Assembly: GCA_032821775.1 (NCBI GenBank)
Contig: JAVLRN010000012.1
Span: forward strand, 1,426,001 to 1,490,000
DNA: 64,000 nt
Reading direction: 5' to 3'
Origin: Sanguinoderma infundibulare
Taxonomy: Eukaryota; Basidiomycota; Agaricomycetes; Polyporales; Polyporaceae
Every line of letters starts with the position of its first letter. Position 1 is the stretch's first letter. Below, in pieces: positions 9,099-20,092 of the stretch. The notes beneath the pieces were generated by a model. The model saw only the letters and a program-made list of their open reading frames with translations, searched no databases and was not told where the DNA came from. A program made the translations under genes and the position numbers.

Positions 9099-11789
9099 TT
9101 ATGCTCGAATACTCCGCCAGGCTTCAACGACGCGAAAGCTTTTCTCGTTATGCTGCCGCAACCAGCCCTCGAAGTCCACGAACGTCGTCGGGGCACTCTC
9201 GCTCGCGTTCCGAGTCGTAGGAATTGCCTCGAGAAGCGCAGACCGGATCCGTAAGACGAGCTCCTGCGGCACGGTGGAAATTGACGCGAGCGGCGAGAAG
9301 CCTCCCGCCAGGCTGTCGTTGTCTTCTGGAACGAATGTAGGTGGGGATCGGGGTTCGGACGCGACGATGGTGTACAATATGTGTACGGATCGTGCTCACC
9401 TGGCTCCTTGTCAGTCGAGGCCGTTGACGCGAGAGTGGTGATGGACGAATCTTCTGCTGGGTCTCTATTGAGGGTATGTTGGGACGTTGGTTGACTCGGA
9501 AGTGCGTTGCATGGCGTTGAAGGCCCCTGACCAGGCTGCAGGACCTGCTGCGCCTGATAAGGTCCCGCAGGAGATGGACCTGTGGACTGGCCAGGCGGCT
9601 GAGGATGCGTCTGTCTGGACTACACATGATGGATGAAAAATGGTCAGTTCCCGCTCATGGTAGAAACGAAGATGAAGTGAGCACACCTCCATCTCCAGGC
9701 TCCGAGGATGTTGATACTGCGCTCTTCGTAGATATGCGTACGTCAAGATGTGGTCGGGCACAACCACTTTCCCAAGACTCTCCGCCCATATTTCCGCGAC
9801 TTCAGGAGATGGGCGGGGATCGTCATCGAGCAGGATGTTCAGTTTCGTGATGACTGAATCCGGATCTGCGTTGGCGCGATTGTAAGAGAAGAGAAGATGT
9901 GCAATGAGTGAGACCGCATGAGCCGTCTACACAGACTTTTGCAAGTGCGCGGTTTATTATACCGGCGCCACTTGCAAGTGCGCGGAGAGATCCGCGCACT
10001 TGCAAGTGCGGTGATGGCGCCCAGCAGACCTGGGGCAATGGTCGCGTGGCTCGCCGGTCCTCGTCCCCTCCCTGTCCCCTCCTCAAGTTCATATTCAACG
10101 CCATGTCATCAATTCATCCTGTAAATACCTTTGTATACTACCGTCAATGCTAATTAATCATTTTCAAAAATCTACCATAATACGGACGCGAACCAAGTAC
10201 CGCAAGACAATTACTAACAACTCACTCTACCACTACGCCATCGGTTCCTTGTACCTAACGGGAAAGCAAATGCCTATAACCCTTACTTACGGCGCTTATG
10301 TGCCCGCCCGCGCTGGTGCAAGTGACTGCGCCCGCGCTGATGCAAGTGACTGCCCACGCACCTGAGTTGGTCTTGGCGACCGTCCCTCGCGTAGTTATCC
10401 ATGTGTTTGCGAAACGCTGATATATCAATCCGCAGTAAATTTGACATGTTCGAGTACCTAATACAGTGTCGCCCGCCCCCTGTTGGTCGTCCGCCCGCCC
10501 ACCGTCCTCAGTTCGCCCGTCTGCGGTTCCCCGTGAGCTGCTGGGCGGGCTCTGTATATCTATGCAACAAAGGTGGACGACGTCCACCGCAAACAGAATG
10601 CGGACGACCGGCCGACGATCACGCGCGTCCGACCGCCGCGCGACCGTTGCCCCTTCTCTCCCGCTACCGCATCACCGCCCATACCCCCCCGGATCTCTCC
10701 GCCCGCACTTGCAAGTTGCGTCGGTTTAATAAACCGCGCACTTGCAAAAGCGTGTGTAGACTCTACACCGCATTCCAAACATACCTAACTGTGCCGTTGG
10801 CCGACCTCCGCTTCGCTTCGGCACACTTGCACCGCTGGCCCGCATCCTGAAGCGAGTGTTTGCAAAATACTGATATACCTGCCTCGCAGTGTAATACTCG
10901 CAGCCCGGGATGCGCCTGACTTGCTCCGCCAGCTCTTCCCGCGCCGCCGCGTCGGGCCAACCGGTGACGTTGTGGAAGTAGTCTGCTCATGCGCAGTCGG
11001 CTTCGAGTTGTCGTGCATAGTATAGGATATGCTTACCGTTGAGAATGTCGTACGCCTCTGGCTTCAAGAATTTGGATGCTCTCTTTGGGGCCGCCACCAT
11101 AGAATTGTAGGAGCTCTTGGCGGACGAGTTGTGGACGTCCGGTGGCGTGACAGGTTGAGCTATCAACGGCTGGAACGCCAATACATCACAGAGATCAGTT
11201 ATAGTCCCCAAATGTACACTCACGATTGGAATTCACCTGCTCGCCGTGGTTCATGTCTCGGTAAGATCTGGTCCGAGTCTGCCTGAGATGGGCATAAACC
11301 TGGACGTCACGCCCAGTCACCCAACCTCCGGACCTCTCAGCCCATGCGTTTGCCGTGAAGAGTGAAGGGTACGGTTCGCTATCGAGGAGCGCGTCCAGTG
11401 CCACGAGGGTCACGATCTCTGGGAGCAAGTGCGGGACGGACCTTGACGACGAGTGTATGCGCGTTCTGTCACTTGGTGGGAGAGAAACGCTTTGTGAGGC
11501 CTGGACGCCTCCACTTGGCTCGGCTTGTACCTCTGCTTTGGCCTTGGCCCTCCGTAAGCTCGCGAAGTAATATGCTACAACGCGGTGGGTGTAGTGCCCG
11601 CAGCGGGGCCCGAGACGCCTGATTTGTTCGGCGAGATCGATCCGCGCCTGCTTGTTGGGAAAGCGACTGACAGAGCGAAAATAGCCTGCAAGTTGCAAGG
11701 TGATTGTCATTCCCTGGAGAGGGCTATGTATGGGGGACCTGGAAGAACTCACCATGGAGGATGTCGACCGCGGCCTGAGGAAGCAACAT
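9099..11789 (-). CDS. Protein with four divergent homeodomain-like modules
   Basis: Probable DNA-binding regulator; the exact family is not recognised. Seven exons (11789-11753, 11685-11237, 11169-11037, 10982-10785, 9865-9687, 9619-9400, 9325-9099) splice with consistent phases into 480 residues. Modules 1 (aa 1-62) and 3 (about 193-252) fit a homeodomain: helix 1 ending in YF, helix 2 ARxxLAEQ[IV]RR, helix 3 VVAYYFASLRRAK or VYQYFANTRFR. The usual WFxNxR becomes YFxSxR in module 1 and YFANTR in module 3, so module 3 keeps the Asn and Arg. Modules 2 (about 98-155) and 4 (about 273-322) share PxPS...WAE...YAxLRR and look like a second, more diverged helical type. A Gln/Pro-rich linker and a 75-residue tail follow. 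Intron 4 (9866-10784) carries a transposable element. The frame stays open upstream of the ATG (to 12005) without another ATG, so an additional 5' exon is possible. Confidence 0.8.
9925..9993 (+). repeat. Left terminal inverted repeat
   Basis: It runs from GTCTACACAGAC to GGAGAGATCC and matches the reverse complement of 10691-10761 with few mismatches. It includes two copies of GCAAGTGCGCGG. Confidence 0.75.
10166..10247 (-). ncRNA. tRNA-like Pol III unit, probably SINE-derived
   Basis: On the minus strand an A box (TGGCGTAGTGG, from 10240) and a B box (GGTTCGCGTCC, from 10194) are 46 nt apart, as in a tRNA gene. A run of five T (10170-10166) follows as a Pol III terminator. The A box fits the consensus and the B box departs at one position. 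The acceptor and T stems do not pair properly, so this is not a functional tRNA. It resembles the tRNA-derived head of a SINE, nested in the intronic element. Confidence 0.5.
10307..10354 (+). repeat. Two tandem 24-nt repeats
   Basis: Two adjacent copies of CCCGCGCTGRTGCAAGTGAC plus TGCN lie inside the intronic element. They share the GCAAGTG core with the terminal repeats, which suggests they are subterminal transposon motifs. Confidence 0.6.
10402..10440 (-). pseudogene. Possible captured fragment of the homeodomain exon
   Basis: This stretch inside the element aligns, in the same orientation, to 10856-10895 in exon 4 of the surrounding gene. Both contain GTGTTTGC, CTGATATA and CGCAGT in the same order and spacing; I estimate about 27 of 38 positions identical. 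In the exon this segment encodes the recognition-helix part (YQYFANT). It may have been copied into the element or may be chance similarity. It is too short to be functional. Confidence 0.35.
10691..10761 (-). repeat. Right terminal inverted repeat
   Basis: Read on the minus strand it begins GTCTACACACGC and ends GGAGAGATCC. It pairs with the repeat at 9925-9993. Confidence 0.75.
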
Positions 11790-12439
11790 ACCGTTAACCC
11801 GCGGGCGCGGATCATCTACAGCTGGGCGAGGTATTGCAAAGAGGCTTGACAGCTCGAGAGACAGCGGGAGCAGTGAGGAGGTCGGGTCGAGGTGAACGTC
11901 GAGGATTAAAGAGAAACATCGGAAGAAACCTTGCGCGACCTGCCTTGCATCCTTCCTTCGAGGACGACTCCTTCGCTGTCTAAAACACTCTATGGGGAAA
12001 CACACATGACGTCACAAGTCGAAATCAGGGCAAGCGTCCTGGGAAACCAGCCATAGGACTTTTGAGTTTGAGGACGTGCGATCTCAAGGATTATGTCAGT
12101 TTGTGCCAAGTCTATGTCGCCGACGACATGAATGCAAGTGGGTGAGACCAATTGAGGGACGACAAGATTGGCGAGCCAAGTTCGCCAAGAGACTGTGCCG
12201 TATCGGGGTTATGACGTCAGCGGCAGTGATTGGTGGAATGGCGCCTACGCATCTGCTTTTCTGACCTGTTTCTAGTCGCACAGACCAAGATCATCCCGTG
12301 CACCCCATCCGCAAAAGATTTCTTGAAAGGGAAAACGGAGAAGGAAAATTTGACTACGTTCACTTCGAAAGGGTGTGCACATAGTTGACTGAACGGTCTT
12401 GCATGCGGTCAATTAACAGGCGCATCATCGCGCAAGATA
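11790..12439. other. Upstream of the homeodomain-like gene
   Basis: On the minus strand the frame of the homeodomain-like gene stays open from 11790 to 12005 without an ATG, so part of this may be a further 5' exon. The rest has no supported gene. Confidence 0.4.
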
Positions 12440-13118
12440 GAAAGCGTCGCCATGGGCGTCGCGGAGGACCCATGGACGAAGCGACCTCGTGCGATCATCA
12501 GGAATTTGAATGGCGTCGACGTGTGTATCTCGCGCGGCATCCCTCCCCACTGCGATGACGAGTCTTTCACTGCAGGTCGAAGGCATGACCATATCTCCAC
12601 CCGCTGTATACGGCGACCCGGCCAAAGGCCTCGTCATCCTCAAGCCCAGCGAGTTCGTCATCTACAGCCTGCAATACCGCGTCGGCGGCGGCGATGTCAT
12701 CCTATAAGACTTCGACGCCCTCGCTTGCCCCAGCCTCCTCCACCTCGCCGCCCGCCCCGTGCCAGCGCCCTCCTCGCCCGCCGCGGCGACCTGGGACCCG
12801 GAGAAGCTCGACGCAGACCTCGCGGTAAGCGCGCGGGGACCGAAGCTGCCCGCGGGGATCCATGTGATAGACGCGAACGCCGTTCTCAGCTACTTTGACG
12901 ACTACATCAAGCACCGCGTGGGCGCATTCGTCGAGAGCCACTGCGGCAAGGAGCGCGTGCAGATCATGAAGAGCCGTGAGCGCATACTCGAGGCGTTCGG
13001 GCGGGAGACGCTTACGGAGATGTGCGCGAGCGGCGAGATCGAGGGCTTGGTCAAGCGGCTGCGGGAGGCAGGACTTCACGAAGCGGTGGTCATGTTTGAG
13101 GGGGGGAGTGAAGGTTCT
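12440..13118 (+). pseudogene. Truncated relic of a MYND-family gene
   Basis: The C-terminal half of the MYND proteins of this window is recognisable here: GVAEDPWTKRPRAIIRNLNG matches GVAIDPWDKIPRLEITHFNG of the intact gene at 30.7 kb. A GTGTAT/CTGCAG intron leads to VEGMTISPPAV, LKPSEFVIYSLQYRVGGGD and a helical tail (YFDDYIKHRVGAFVESHCGK). There is an in-frame TAA at 12705-12707, just after the GGGD segment, and the zinc finger and middle exons are absent upstream. I read it as a 5'-truncated, stop-containing copy. A short gene starting downstream of the stop (12759) is possible but less likely. Confidence 0.7.
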
Positions 13119-13337
13119 CGGGTGAGTTGGTTTCTTGCGTTGCGTTCTATTGCAAGCGTTGAGGTTATCCGTCTCTCTTTAGGTTGTAAACATCTCGTAT
13201 TCATATCAGCAATTGCACACTCTCGCACCAATGTCTTCCTCTCATCTACACCATGTTTTACAACAACCGAAGACTACCGTCGAACTCTTGGACACGCCGC
13301 CAAAATAACGGAAACCTCCGGCTGCCTCCGCCGACCG

Positions 13338-15633
13338 TCAAGTGGGGATATGTCGAACACGCGGGATGAACGCCCAAATGACGATCATGGTCGACATCAT
13401 CGACACAATGCTGCGAAGGATTCGCGTTAGCCCCAGACGTCTGGCCACCGAGGAACTAACTCACAACGGCTGCAGGCTCGCGATGCCGAATTTGGATGCG
13501 AGCAGACCCGTGAGGAACGGCAACACCGCTGACCCGGTCATGCCGATGCTGGCGATGTAGCCCATGCAGCCGGTCATGAGCCAGCGCGGGAGGATCCTCG
13601 TGCTGTGGTTCATGAGGATGGGGTACATCGGGCCCATCAGCAGGCCGATGAACGAGACGGCTACCGCGTTTTCGACGAGCGAGGGCACGACCCAGACGGT
13701 CACTTCCAGCCTGCAGGACGCATCAGATTGTTCGGTTAGCAGGAGAGCGAGAAGGAGCGGACGTACTGGATGGCGAGGAGTGCGTAGATGAAGAGCGCAC
13801 GGCGCTCGCCGATCTGCGGTACGCACGTACATTGAGCGTCCAACAGATTCAGGTGCACAGGACCATGGTCGTACCTTCTGGTTCAACGAGATGAGTCCGA
13901 TCCGCCCGAGCATAAGTCCGCCGAAGAACCCAGACGAGATGTAGCCGGAGCTCGCGGTCCCGTGCCTCTTCTGCTGAACGTAGGTGACGCTCCACCCTGT
14001 GTCCGTCTGAATACCCAAACCTAAGCTGACTAACTTGCATCCAGGCACGCACCGCCGACCGTGACCTCGCTGCCGACGTAGATCAGCGCGAAGAGCGAAA
14101 GCATATGTATCTCCCGGAGTCCGAAGATCTGCTTGTATTTGTTCGACGAGGTCGTCTCTGCTTCCGAGCCGCCAAAGTCGCCGGACTCCGCTTTGATTTC
14201 TGGCGGCATCATGCGACTCAGCACACGAGGATACACTGAGACATCCTGAGCGGACGGACCTTCCTGACGCTTCCCGCGGAAGACGCTATACAAGGACGCG
14301 CAGTTGATCGCGCCCAGGACGGCGGAGATGAGATAGTGGAAGGACCAGTGCTTCTGCACTGCGAACTGTGTAGATACCAAGGGCGCGAGAAGCGCTCCAA
14401 GACCTGTCCGTCGCAAGAGAAAAGGCAGGGAAATGAGCGGGAAGTGGCCGGGCCCATTAGTGATACTGTAGCAGGGGGGATTGCTCCAAGGTACGCACCG
14501 TACGATCCATGAAGGAAGCCCATCTTGGTCGCGATCGTGCTATGGCCACTGCTGGCTAAGAAGCCATTACAATGGGCGTTTTGGATGGCGATCCCGAAGC
14601 CGGCGAATATGAACGCTATGAACATGAGCGGGAACGGGCCAGCAGGCGCGAGGAGGGCGTAGGCGGAGAGTTGGCAGACGGAACCTATAGAGCGTGGCAA
14701 TAGCATCAGACGACGACAATCGTTCTCGCGCCGGCATGGTACGGCTCACCAAATACTATCATCTAGTGCAAGGGGTACAGGGCATGTCAACCCACCGAAG
14801 AAGCGTACAAGGCGAATACCGACCTTTCCGAACCCGAAGCGGTCGGTGAGCCACACATTCGCGAACCCCCCCGAGACGAACCCCTACATCCGACGAGGTT
14901 AGCAGGGTGCCCTTCGTGCTACGCAATTGAACTGCATGTACTGACAATCGCATTCATCACGAAGATCACAGATACGACTCCGAAGCCCACCTGACCAAAC
15001 ACGACGATGAGCGATCAGGCACGATATATGCATGCCAACACTCACATGGTAGTACGACTGGATCCGCGGAAGCAGCGGGCCCGTCGTGCCATCGTTCCAC
15101 CCGTTCATGAACGAGGAAAAGCAGAGCGCGACGAAGTTGACGAGGAACCGCCGTCGGTACACGGCCTTCTGCTCTGCGGAGATCGCGCCCGATTCCGAGT
15201 TCACGTCGTCGTCGGCTCTGATCGATGGCGCGAGCGAGCTCGGGAAGCTGGGCGCGAGCTCGACATCGTCGTTTTTGTTCGATGGGACGAAGATCGTCTC
15301 GTCGCGGAACGTCACGTCTGGCACGCGCACGCCGGAGGCCGTCGCCGTCGCGTGCTCGCTGATGACGGGGAGCTCGATCGCTTCCGCGTCCGAGGCGGTG
15401 GAATTGAAAGGGCGGGCGCGCGACAGGTCCGAGCGACGGCGGACACGGTCGGCCGTGAGGGTTTTTGTGAGCTCGAGGGACGAAAGACTCGGAGGGCCGG
15501 TGTCGTCAATAAACACGGCAGATCGATTAAGACTCGGGTGAAAGGTCGAGGGAGTCGCTTCAACAATGGCCTCGTCTACACCATCCAGAGGCGCGAAGGA
15601 CCGCCTTGTCTGTTCAGCAGTTGTGGACGACAT
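13338..15633 (-). CDS. MFS transporter, Bsc6-like family
   Basis: Twelve-span major facilitator transporter of the fungal group related to yeast 'bypass of stop codon protein 6'; the substrate is not established. A long acidic N-terminal region (about 155 residues, starting MSSTTAEQTRRSF) precedes the first span, FLVNFVALCFSSFMNGWNDG. Further exons give VGFGVVSVIFVMNAIV, GFVSGGFANVWLTDRFGFGK, GFGIAIQNAHCNGF, a central loop with GSEAETTSSNKYKQIFGL, then GYISSGFFGGLMLGRIGL, GPMYPILMNHSTRILPRW and GSAVLPFLTGLLASKFG. The last exon (IVSMMSTMIVIWAFIPRVRH) joins through a GTGAGT intron and ends at TGA 13340-13338. All junctions hold the frame and no lesion was seen. Confidence 0.85.
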
Positions 15634-16410
15634 CGTGCTCTATAGGCCTCCTGAGGTGGACGAAGGTAAGCAAAGTCAAGGTTGAGGCTATGGGATGCCT
15701 CACTTTACGGGGCTCTTTGTTTGCGCATAAACGGGCACGCGTACGGCCGCCCGATGATTCCGTTGGACGTAATGGCCCTGGCATCAGACTGGCATTTGAC
15801 CAGCATTTGACTGGCGTCCTCAACAGCGTGCACGATGCATAGCGCTAGAACCCGGCTGGAACATGATATCTTCCCGTCCCCACTCGAGATACAGACTCCG
15901 GTTGGCTCCCGACCATCGGTCCGACCACCCGTGCGTCACTCAGGTGAGGCAGAACTTGAAGGAATATACTTAGAGAGGTTGCAACGGATATGCCAAGTGC
16001 AAGTGTGTTGCTGCTGGGGCTTGCACTGTACGTGACGTTACGCATGCACGCGCGTAACAGCGTACACAACCGCACTAAGTCCAAGTTATTATCAACGAGA
16101 ATGCGCGTGATTTCCTCCTGTTGAAATTTTTGATCGAGGAGCGCGCCTCGTAGCATGAAGTTGCCTCATTGTCAACTTCGACCACTCCAAAAGTGGGCAC
16201 GTCTCGATCTCTCTCCGAAATTCAGCGTTCACTTGGACACATTGGGACTGTTGTATACATCCCACTTGCCGCAGGTACTACCTAGTCGATACACGGAGTG
16301 CCAATCGATATCTTACACATAATGTCTGCCCGAAGTTCGTCAGCATTCGACGTTCAACCCACAATGAAATTCATCCCACCGAGACTTCACCTTCGTCCGC
16401 CACTGACAAC
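15634..16410. other. Intergenic, no supported gene
   Basis: Short frames only. This includes the upstream region of the MFS gene and the 3' side of the next MYND gene; nothing further is visible. Confidence 0.4.
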
Positions 16411-17936
16411 CTATATCTCACTCCGGAGTCCAGGAAGGAACATGTCGACAATCTGCGACGGAATCGTCCCATTCCTGCAATCCTCCAGGAACGACGCGCG
16501 CCTCTGGGGATCGCTCAAGAGAAAATTGCATATTGCCTCGGTGCTCTTCGCCATCCTCTGCTCGTCCTGCACGTACGCAGCTGCCGTATCGCTCCCGTAA
16601 TGGCTCCGGATGAACGCGTGCTTCCCTCCCGTGACGTAGTCGCTGTAGTAGTCGTTTATCGCGTCGGCGTCGAACTTGGCGTCGACCTGCTGGGTGAGCG
16701 TCGCGTTGTTGTTTGGTATGGAGGCCTTGCCGTCCGCCGTGAACGGGGCCAATAACGGAACGATGAGGCGGGGGAGGAACTCAAGGGCAATCCATTCCTT
16801 GCACATATCTGTGGAGCTCCCAAGGTGGAACTGCATGTCCATGATGACGTACTCCCCGACGGCGAGCCTGACGATACCCTGCTTCTTGTTTACCACGGCT
16901 GCGGGGAGGGAGGCGTCGTCGGCGATCTGGACACGAGAAATGACAGTGCTTTAGTAGCGGCTACGAAGCCGCGCGAAAGTTCGGGACCTACCTCGGTTCC
17001 ATTAAAGTTCTTTATAACGAAGCGCGGGCCGTCCGTCCAAGGGTCATGGGCAATGCCCAAGAGCAATTCCCCTCGCCTGAAGCAGAGACAAGGATGACAA
17101 CGATTGAGATTAGTCTTCTTCACGGCTCTCATGTAGTTGGACGGGGAAGGACGTACGTATCACGCACACGATCTCCGCTGCCGAAGCGGCCTCCCATAGT
17201 GGCGAACCGACTGTCGACGACCACAGCGCTCCGAGTGGGGAAGATCAACGCAGGCTGTTTGTCAAGGCGCCGGTTCTGCACGAGGACCTGCAGCGTGAGC
17301 AGGTTTTCGGCATATGCGTTGTGCTCCTTCGTCTTCCTCGGATCGTCCCCGCGGGCTTTCATCTCCGAAACGTCTTTTGGCGGTCGCATAGGGACTATAA
17401 GCTGTCCAAGGCTAAGTCATACACGTTTCAGCCGCGAAGGCGCAACGTTGCTACCATCGTCCGATATATGCGGGAACGGATACGCACCTGCAGTTCATCG
17501 TCCCCGTCACGGAGACCCACACACCGATGCCATGCTCATTCCCCCGGGCGAAAACGGGGTCCGGAGCGTACTTGACGTCGTCGGAGAGGGGTTCGGTGAG
17601 AAATGCCCTGGTGACCGGCGCACGCGCGAAGTTCCTGCACTGTTCCTTGTGGGTGCGTTGGTAATCGGCGACCTGGCAGTTCCTGTCGCAATAGAACGCG
17701 GCCCTGCAATCAAACAGTAAGGAATGGCGTAGAGGTGTCTACGGGTCCTTAACTCACTTGCATAAGGAGCACATTCGCATGTTCTCGTCCTTGGTGTTCC
17801 CGCAATGGTTGCAGTGGTGGCGGATGGTTCGTTGGTGCTGCCGTTCGAGTGCAACATTGCGCCGGTGCTCCTTGCGCTTGCCCGGCATTTCGTCCATCCA
17901 CGACGTTGCGAGATGCGAGAAGCTTGAAGTGGACAT
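16411..17936 (-). CDS. MYND-finger protein, intact
   Basis: MYND zinc fingers bind proline-rich partner peptides in nuclear or cytosolic regulators; this subfamily's job is unknown. The first exon gives CNHCGNTKDENMRMCSLCK and, across a GTGAGT intron, AAFYCDRNCQVADYQRTHKE followed by QC, so all zinc ligands are present (CxxC, CxxC, YCxxxC, HxxxC). The next exons carry AYAENLLTLQVLVQNRRLDK, then LLLGIAHDPWTDGPRFVIKN, and a last exon with GEYVIMDMQFHLG and a helical end (DYYSDYVTGGKHAFIRSHYG). It has the same exon plan and splice phase within the finger as the gene at 30.7 kb. No stop or frameshift was found. The start is at 17936. Confidence 0.8.
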
Positions 17937-18297
17937 GCGAGAGTAAGAATGTTCAGTGTGAGCAGGTGAGGTTTAGGAGGTGAGAGATGTCCGTCACCGC
18001 GGCGCCGAGCGTTGAGCGCAGCGGGCGCCAGCCGACCATGGATTCCGCCGAGTCCAAATAATACTAGTAGTTGCATATTGCCAGCATACATATCTCGAGA
18101 AGACTTCCAAGTAGTCCTGAATTCTGAATTCGACATACCTTTGTTTCACATCCGCGCAGCCGACGGACGGCAAGCAGATGCCCTCAAGATAGCAGAAGCA
18201 CAACGTAAACAAAGTTGAGAGCATGTACAAAATGCGCCAACTTGATTATATCGTACCACAAGATCATCGATCATCGACATCCCGGAGCCAAGCGTCG
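17937..18297. other. Spacer between two MYND copies
   Basis: No coding signal is supported; it presumably holds the promoter of the intact copy. Confidence 0.4.
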
Positions 18298-19740
18298 CTA
18301 CTTGGTGGTCTGCTCAAAATACTGCTCGATGTCTCTGAGCTCCCCGTCCTCCTTATACGAATCGACTCTCCTGTCCGCCGTCTCCCGGTTGATCCCCGCC
18401 GCCAGCATCCAGTCCACCAAGATCTCGGGATGCCTCGCCTACACCCGCATCAGCTCCTGCATGCCCCACCTCCACACCTCCTCCCACGCCGCCACCTGCG
18501 TCTTCCCGTAATGGCTCCCGACGTACGCGCGCCTGTGCTTCGCGTACCGGTCCGCGTAATGCTCCTTCACGGCGCCCCAATAGACCTGCGCACAGATCGC
18601 ACTCGGCGGGCGCTCGCCGGCCTGGAAGAACATGGTGAGGAGCGCGGCATGGTGGTCGACGCTCGCGTTGTCGTCCGCGGTCGAGCAGGGCATGATGGGG
18701 ACGAAGAGGCGCTGCATGTAGAAGAGCGTGATGTGCTCTTCCCTGATTTTTCTGCCGTCGCCGATGCGAAATTGCATCTCCATAATGACAAAGTCACCAG
18801 GCTTGAGCGCGACGTAGCCCTTCTTCGCGTCAAGGATGGCAGATGGGAGGGGGGGTTGTCTGTAACCTGCAGGATGGAGGCCGCGTGAACAGGTAGATCG
18901 AAACAGAGAGCATGAGAATCGAGGAGTACGTCAGTGCCATTGAAATTCTTGATGAAGAAGCGGGAGCCCTTGGTAAATGGGTCATGGGAAATGCCCACAA
19001 GAGCCCGAGTCTCGCTATCCAAGCAAGTCAGACACTCAATTTGCGTGCGTCGCTTCGAGTCCATGCACACACGTACCCCCGCCAGTGACCTCGTTGGTCG
19101 TGATGAGATTGTCGACATCTCCCAGGCTCCCCTTGAGCGCGACTCCCAAAGACGAGGGCGGACTGCTTGTTCTTCCGCTTGTTCTGAACCATGACCTGGA
19201 ACGCGAGCAGATTGCTCGTATATGCGCAATACTTGATCGCCTTCACCCCATCCTCTGCTCCCATCCGCTGGTGTTCAATGGTGACCTCTATGTCCTTCTT
19301 TGTGCCCGGCATCGGCGAAATCAATGATTGCAGGCTAGAGCGTAGTGGTCGAGTTAGCAGAATGACATACATCATCGCCATATTGGCACTCACCCCGCAT
19401 CTACAGTACCCGGTACGGAAGCCTAAGCACCCATACCGTCCTGAAAGCCCGAGGCGAAGCTCGGGTCTTGCGCATACTGTTTGCCCTCCAGTGGTTCGGT
19501 CAAGAATGTGGTCGTAAACGGCGGGTGCTTGAGGTTAGCCAATTCGTCTTTGTGGCCGCGTCTGTAGTCCGCCGTCTGGCATTCCTTGTCGCAATACCGA
19601 GCTGACCTACATTTTCCCGGAAGGCGGGTGTAAGCTCAAAGAGCAGATAAGAGAGTTTTCCAAGGGCGCATGTCCTCAGGTTCCTGTCATGTGTCTTGGC
19701 GCAGAATGTGCACTAGTGCTGGACGTTCCGCCTGTGTTGT
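18298..19740 (-). pseudogene. Decayed MYND-finger gene
   Basis: This is a full-length but broken paralogue of the neighbouring MYND gene. Lesions seen: a TAG (19715-19713) directly before the first zinc Cys; the second CxxC reads CALG, losing a ligand; the donor after the first finger half is lost; the last ligand Cys is replaced (HKDEL); a TAG at 19424-19422 replaces the Trp of the GxWxSV segment; a one-base shift after SRAQ near 19135; another shift in a C7 run (18849-18855); and a TAG at 18441-18439 before a still readable tail ending at 18298. Between these, long blocks remain clear (SNLLAFQVMVQNKRKNKQSA, ISHDPFTKGSRFFIKNFNGT, GDFVIMEMQFRIGDGRKI). Confidence 0.85.
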
Positions 19741-20092
19741 TTTTCTCGACCGTGGCGTTGGTTGTATTGGAAGTCCCAGTCGTCGGAAAAAGGCCTGTCC
19801 TCGAAAAGTGCGCTTGAGGGCATAGAATAGACAGGTAAGTAGCTGTGTATACAGGTGAACGAGAACTATTGGGTCGAGAGGTAGTCCAGTAGCGGTGATG
19901 TCGGACAGAGACAAGCACCAAATGCGGCTGCACCCGCATTATGATGGGTGACAGAACGCACGTGCGCGTGACCTCTCGTGCCTCCCATCGACGCCGGACA
20001 TCGCAGAAACTATTCCATTTACATTGATCATACGAAGGAAAACAATATAGCAAGCATGAGGTTTATACGTGTGCAGACCGGGTGCGGCTGGG
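19741..20092. other. Spacer, no supported gene
   Basis: Only frames without recognisable content were seen. Confidence 0.4.

Larger units (their letters stand above)
9925..10761. mobile_element. Non-autonomous TIR element inside an intron
   Basis: An 837-bp segment is bounded by inverted repeats that both start GTCTACACA and continue for about 70 bp (9925-9993 and 10691-10761). It lies wholly within intron 4 of the homeodomain-like gene; without it the intron would be about 82 bp, normal for this window. No transposase frame is present, so it must be non-autonomous (MITE-like). Subterminal copies of the palindrome CACTTGCAAGTG are present. The bases flanking the two ends do not form a clear target-site duplication, so the superfamily is undetermined. 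Confidence 0.75.

Noticed and set aside
10166..10247. Functional tRNA gene
   Set aside because: Promoter boxes are present but the acceptor and T stems fail to pair.
9925..10761. Target-site duplication of the intronic element
   Set aside because: Bases before 9925 (GCATGAGCC) and after 10761 (TCTACACC) do not match over any convincing length.
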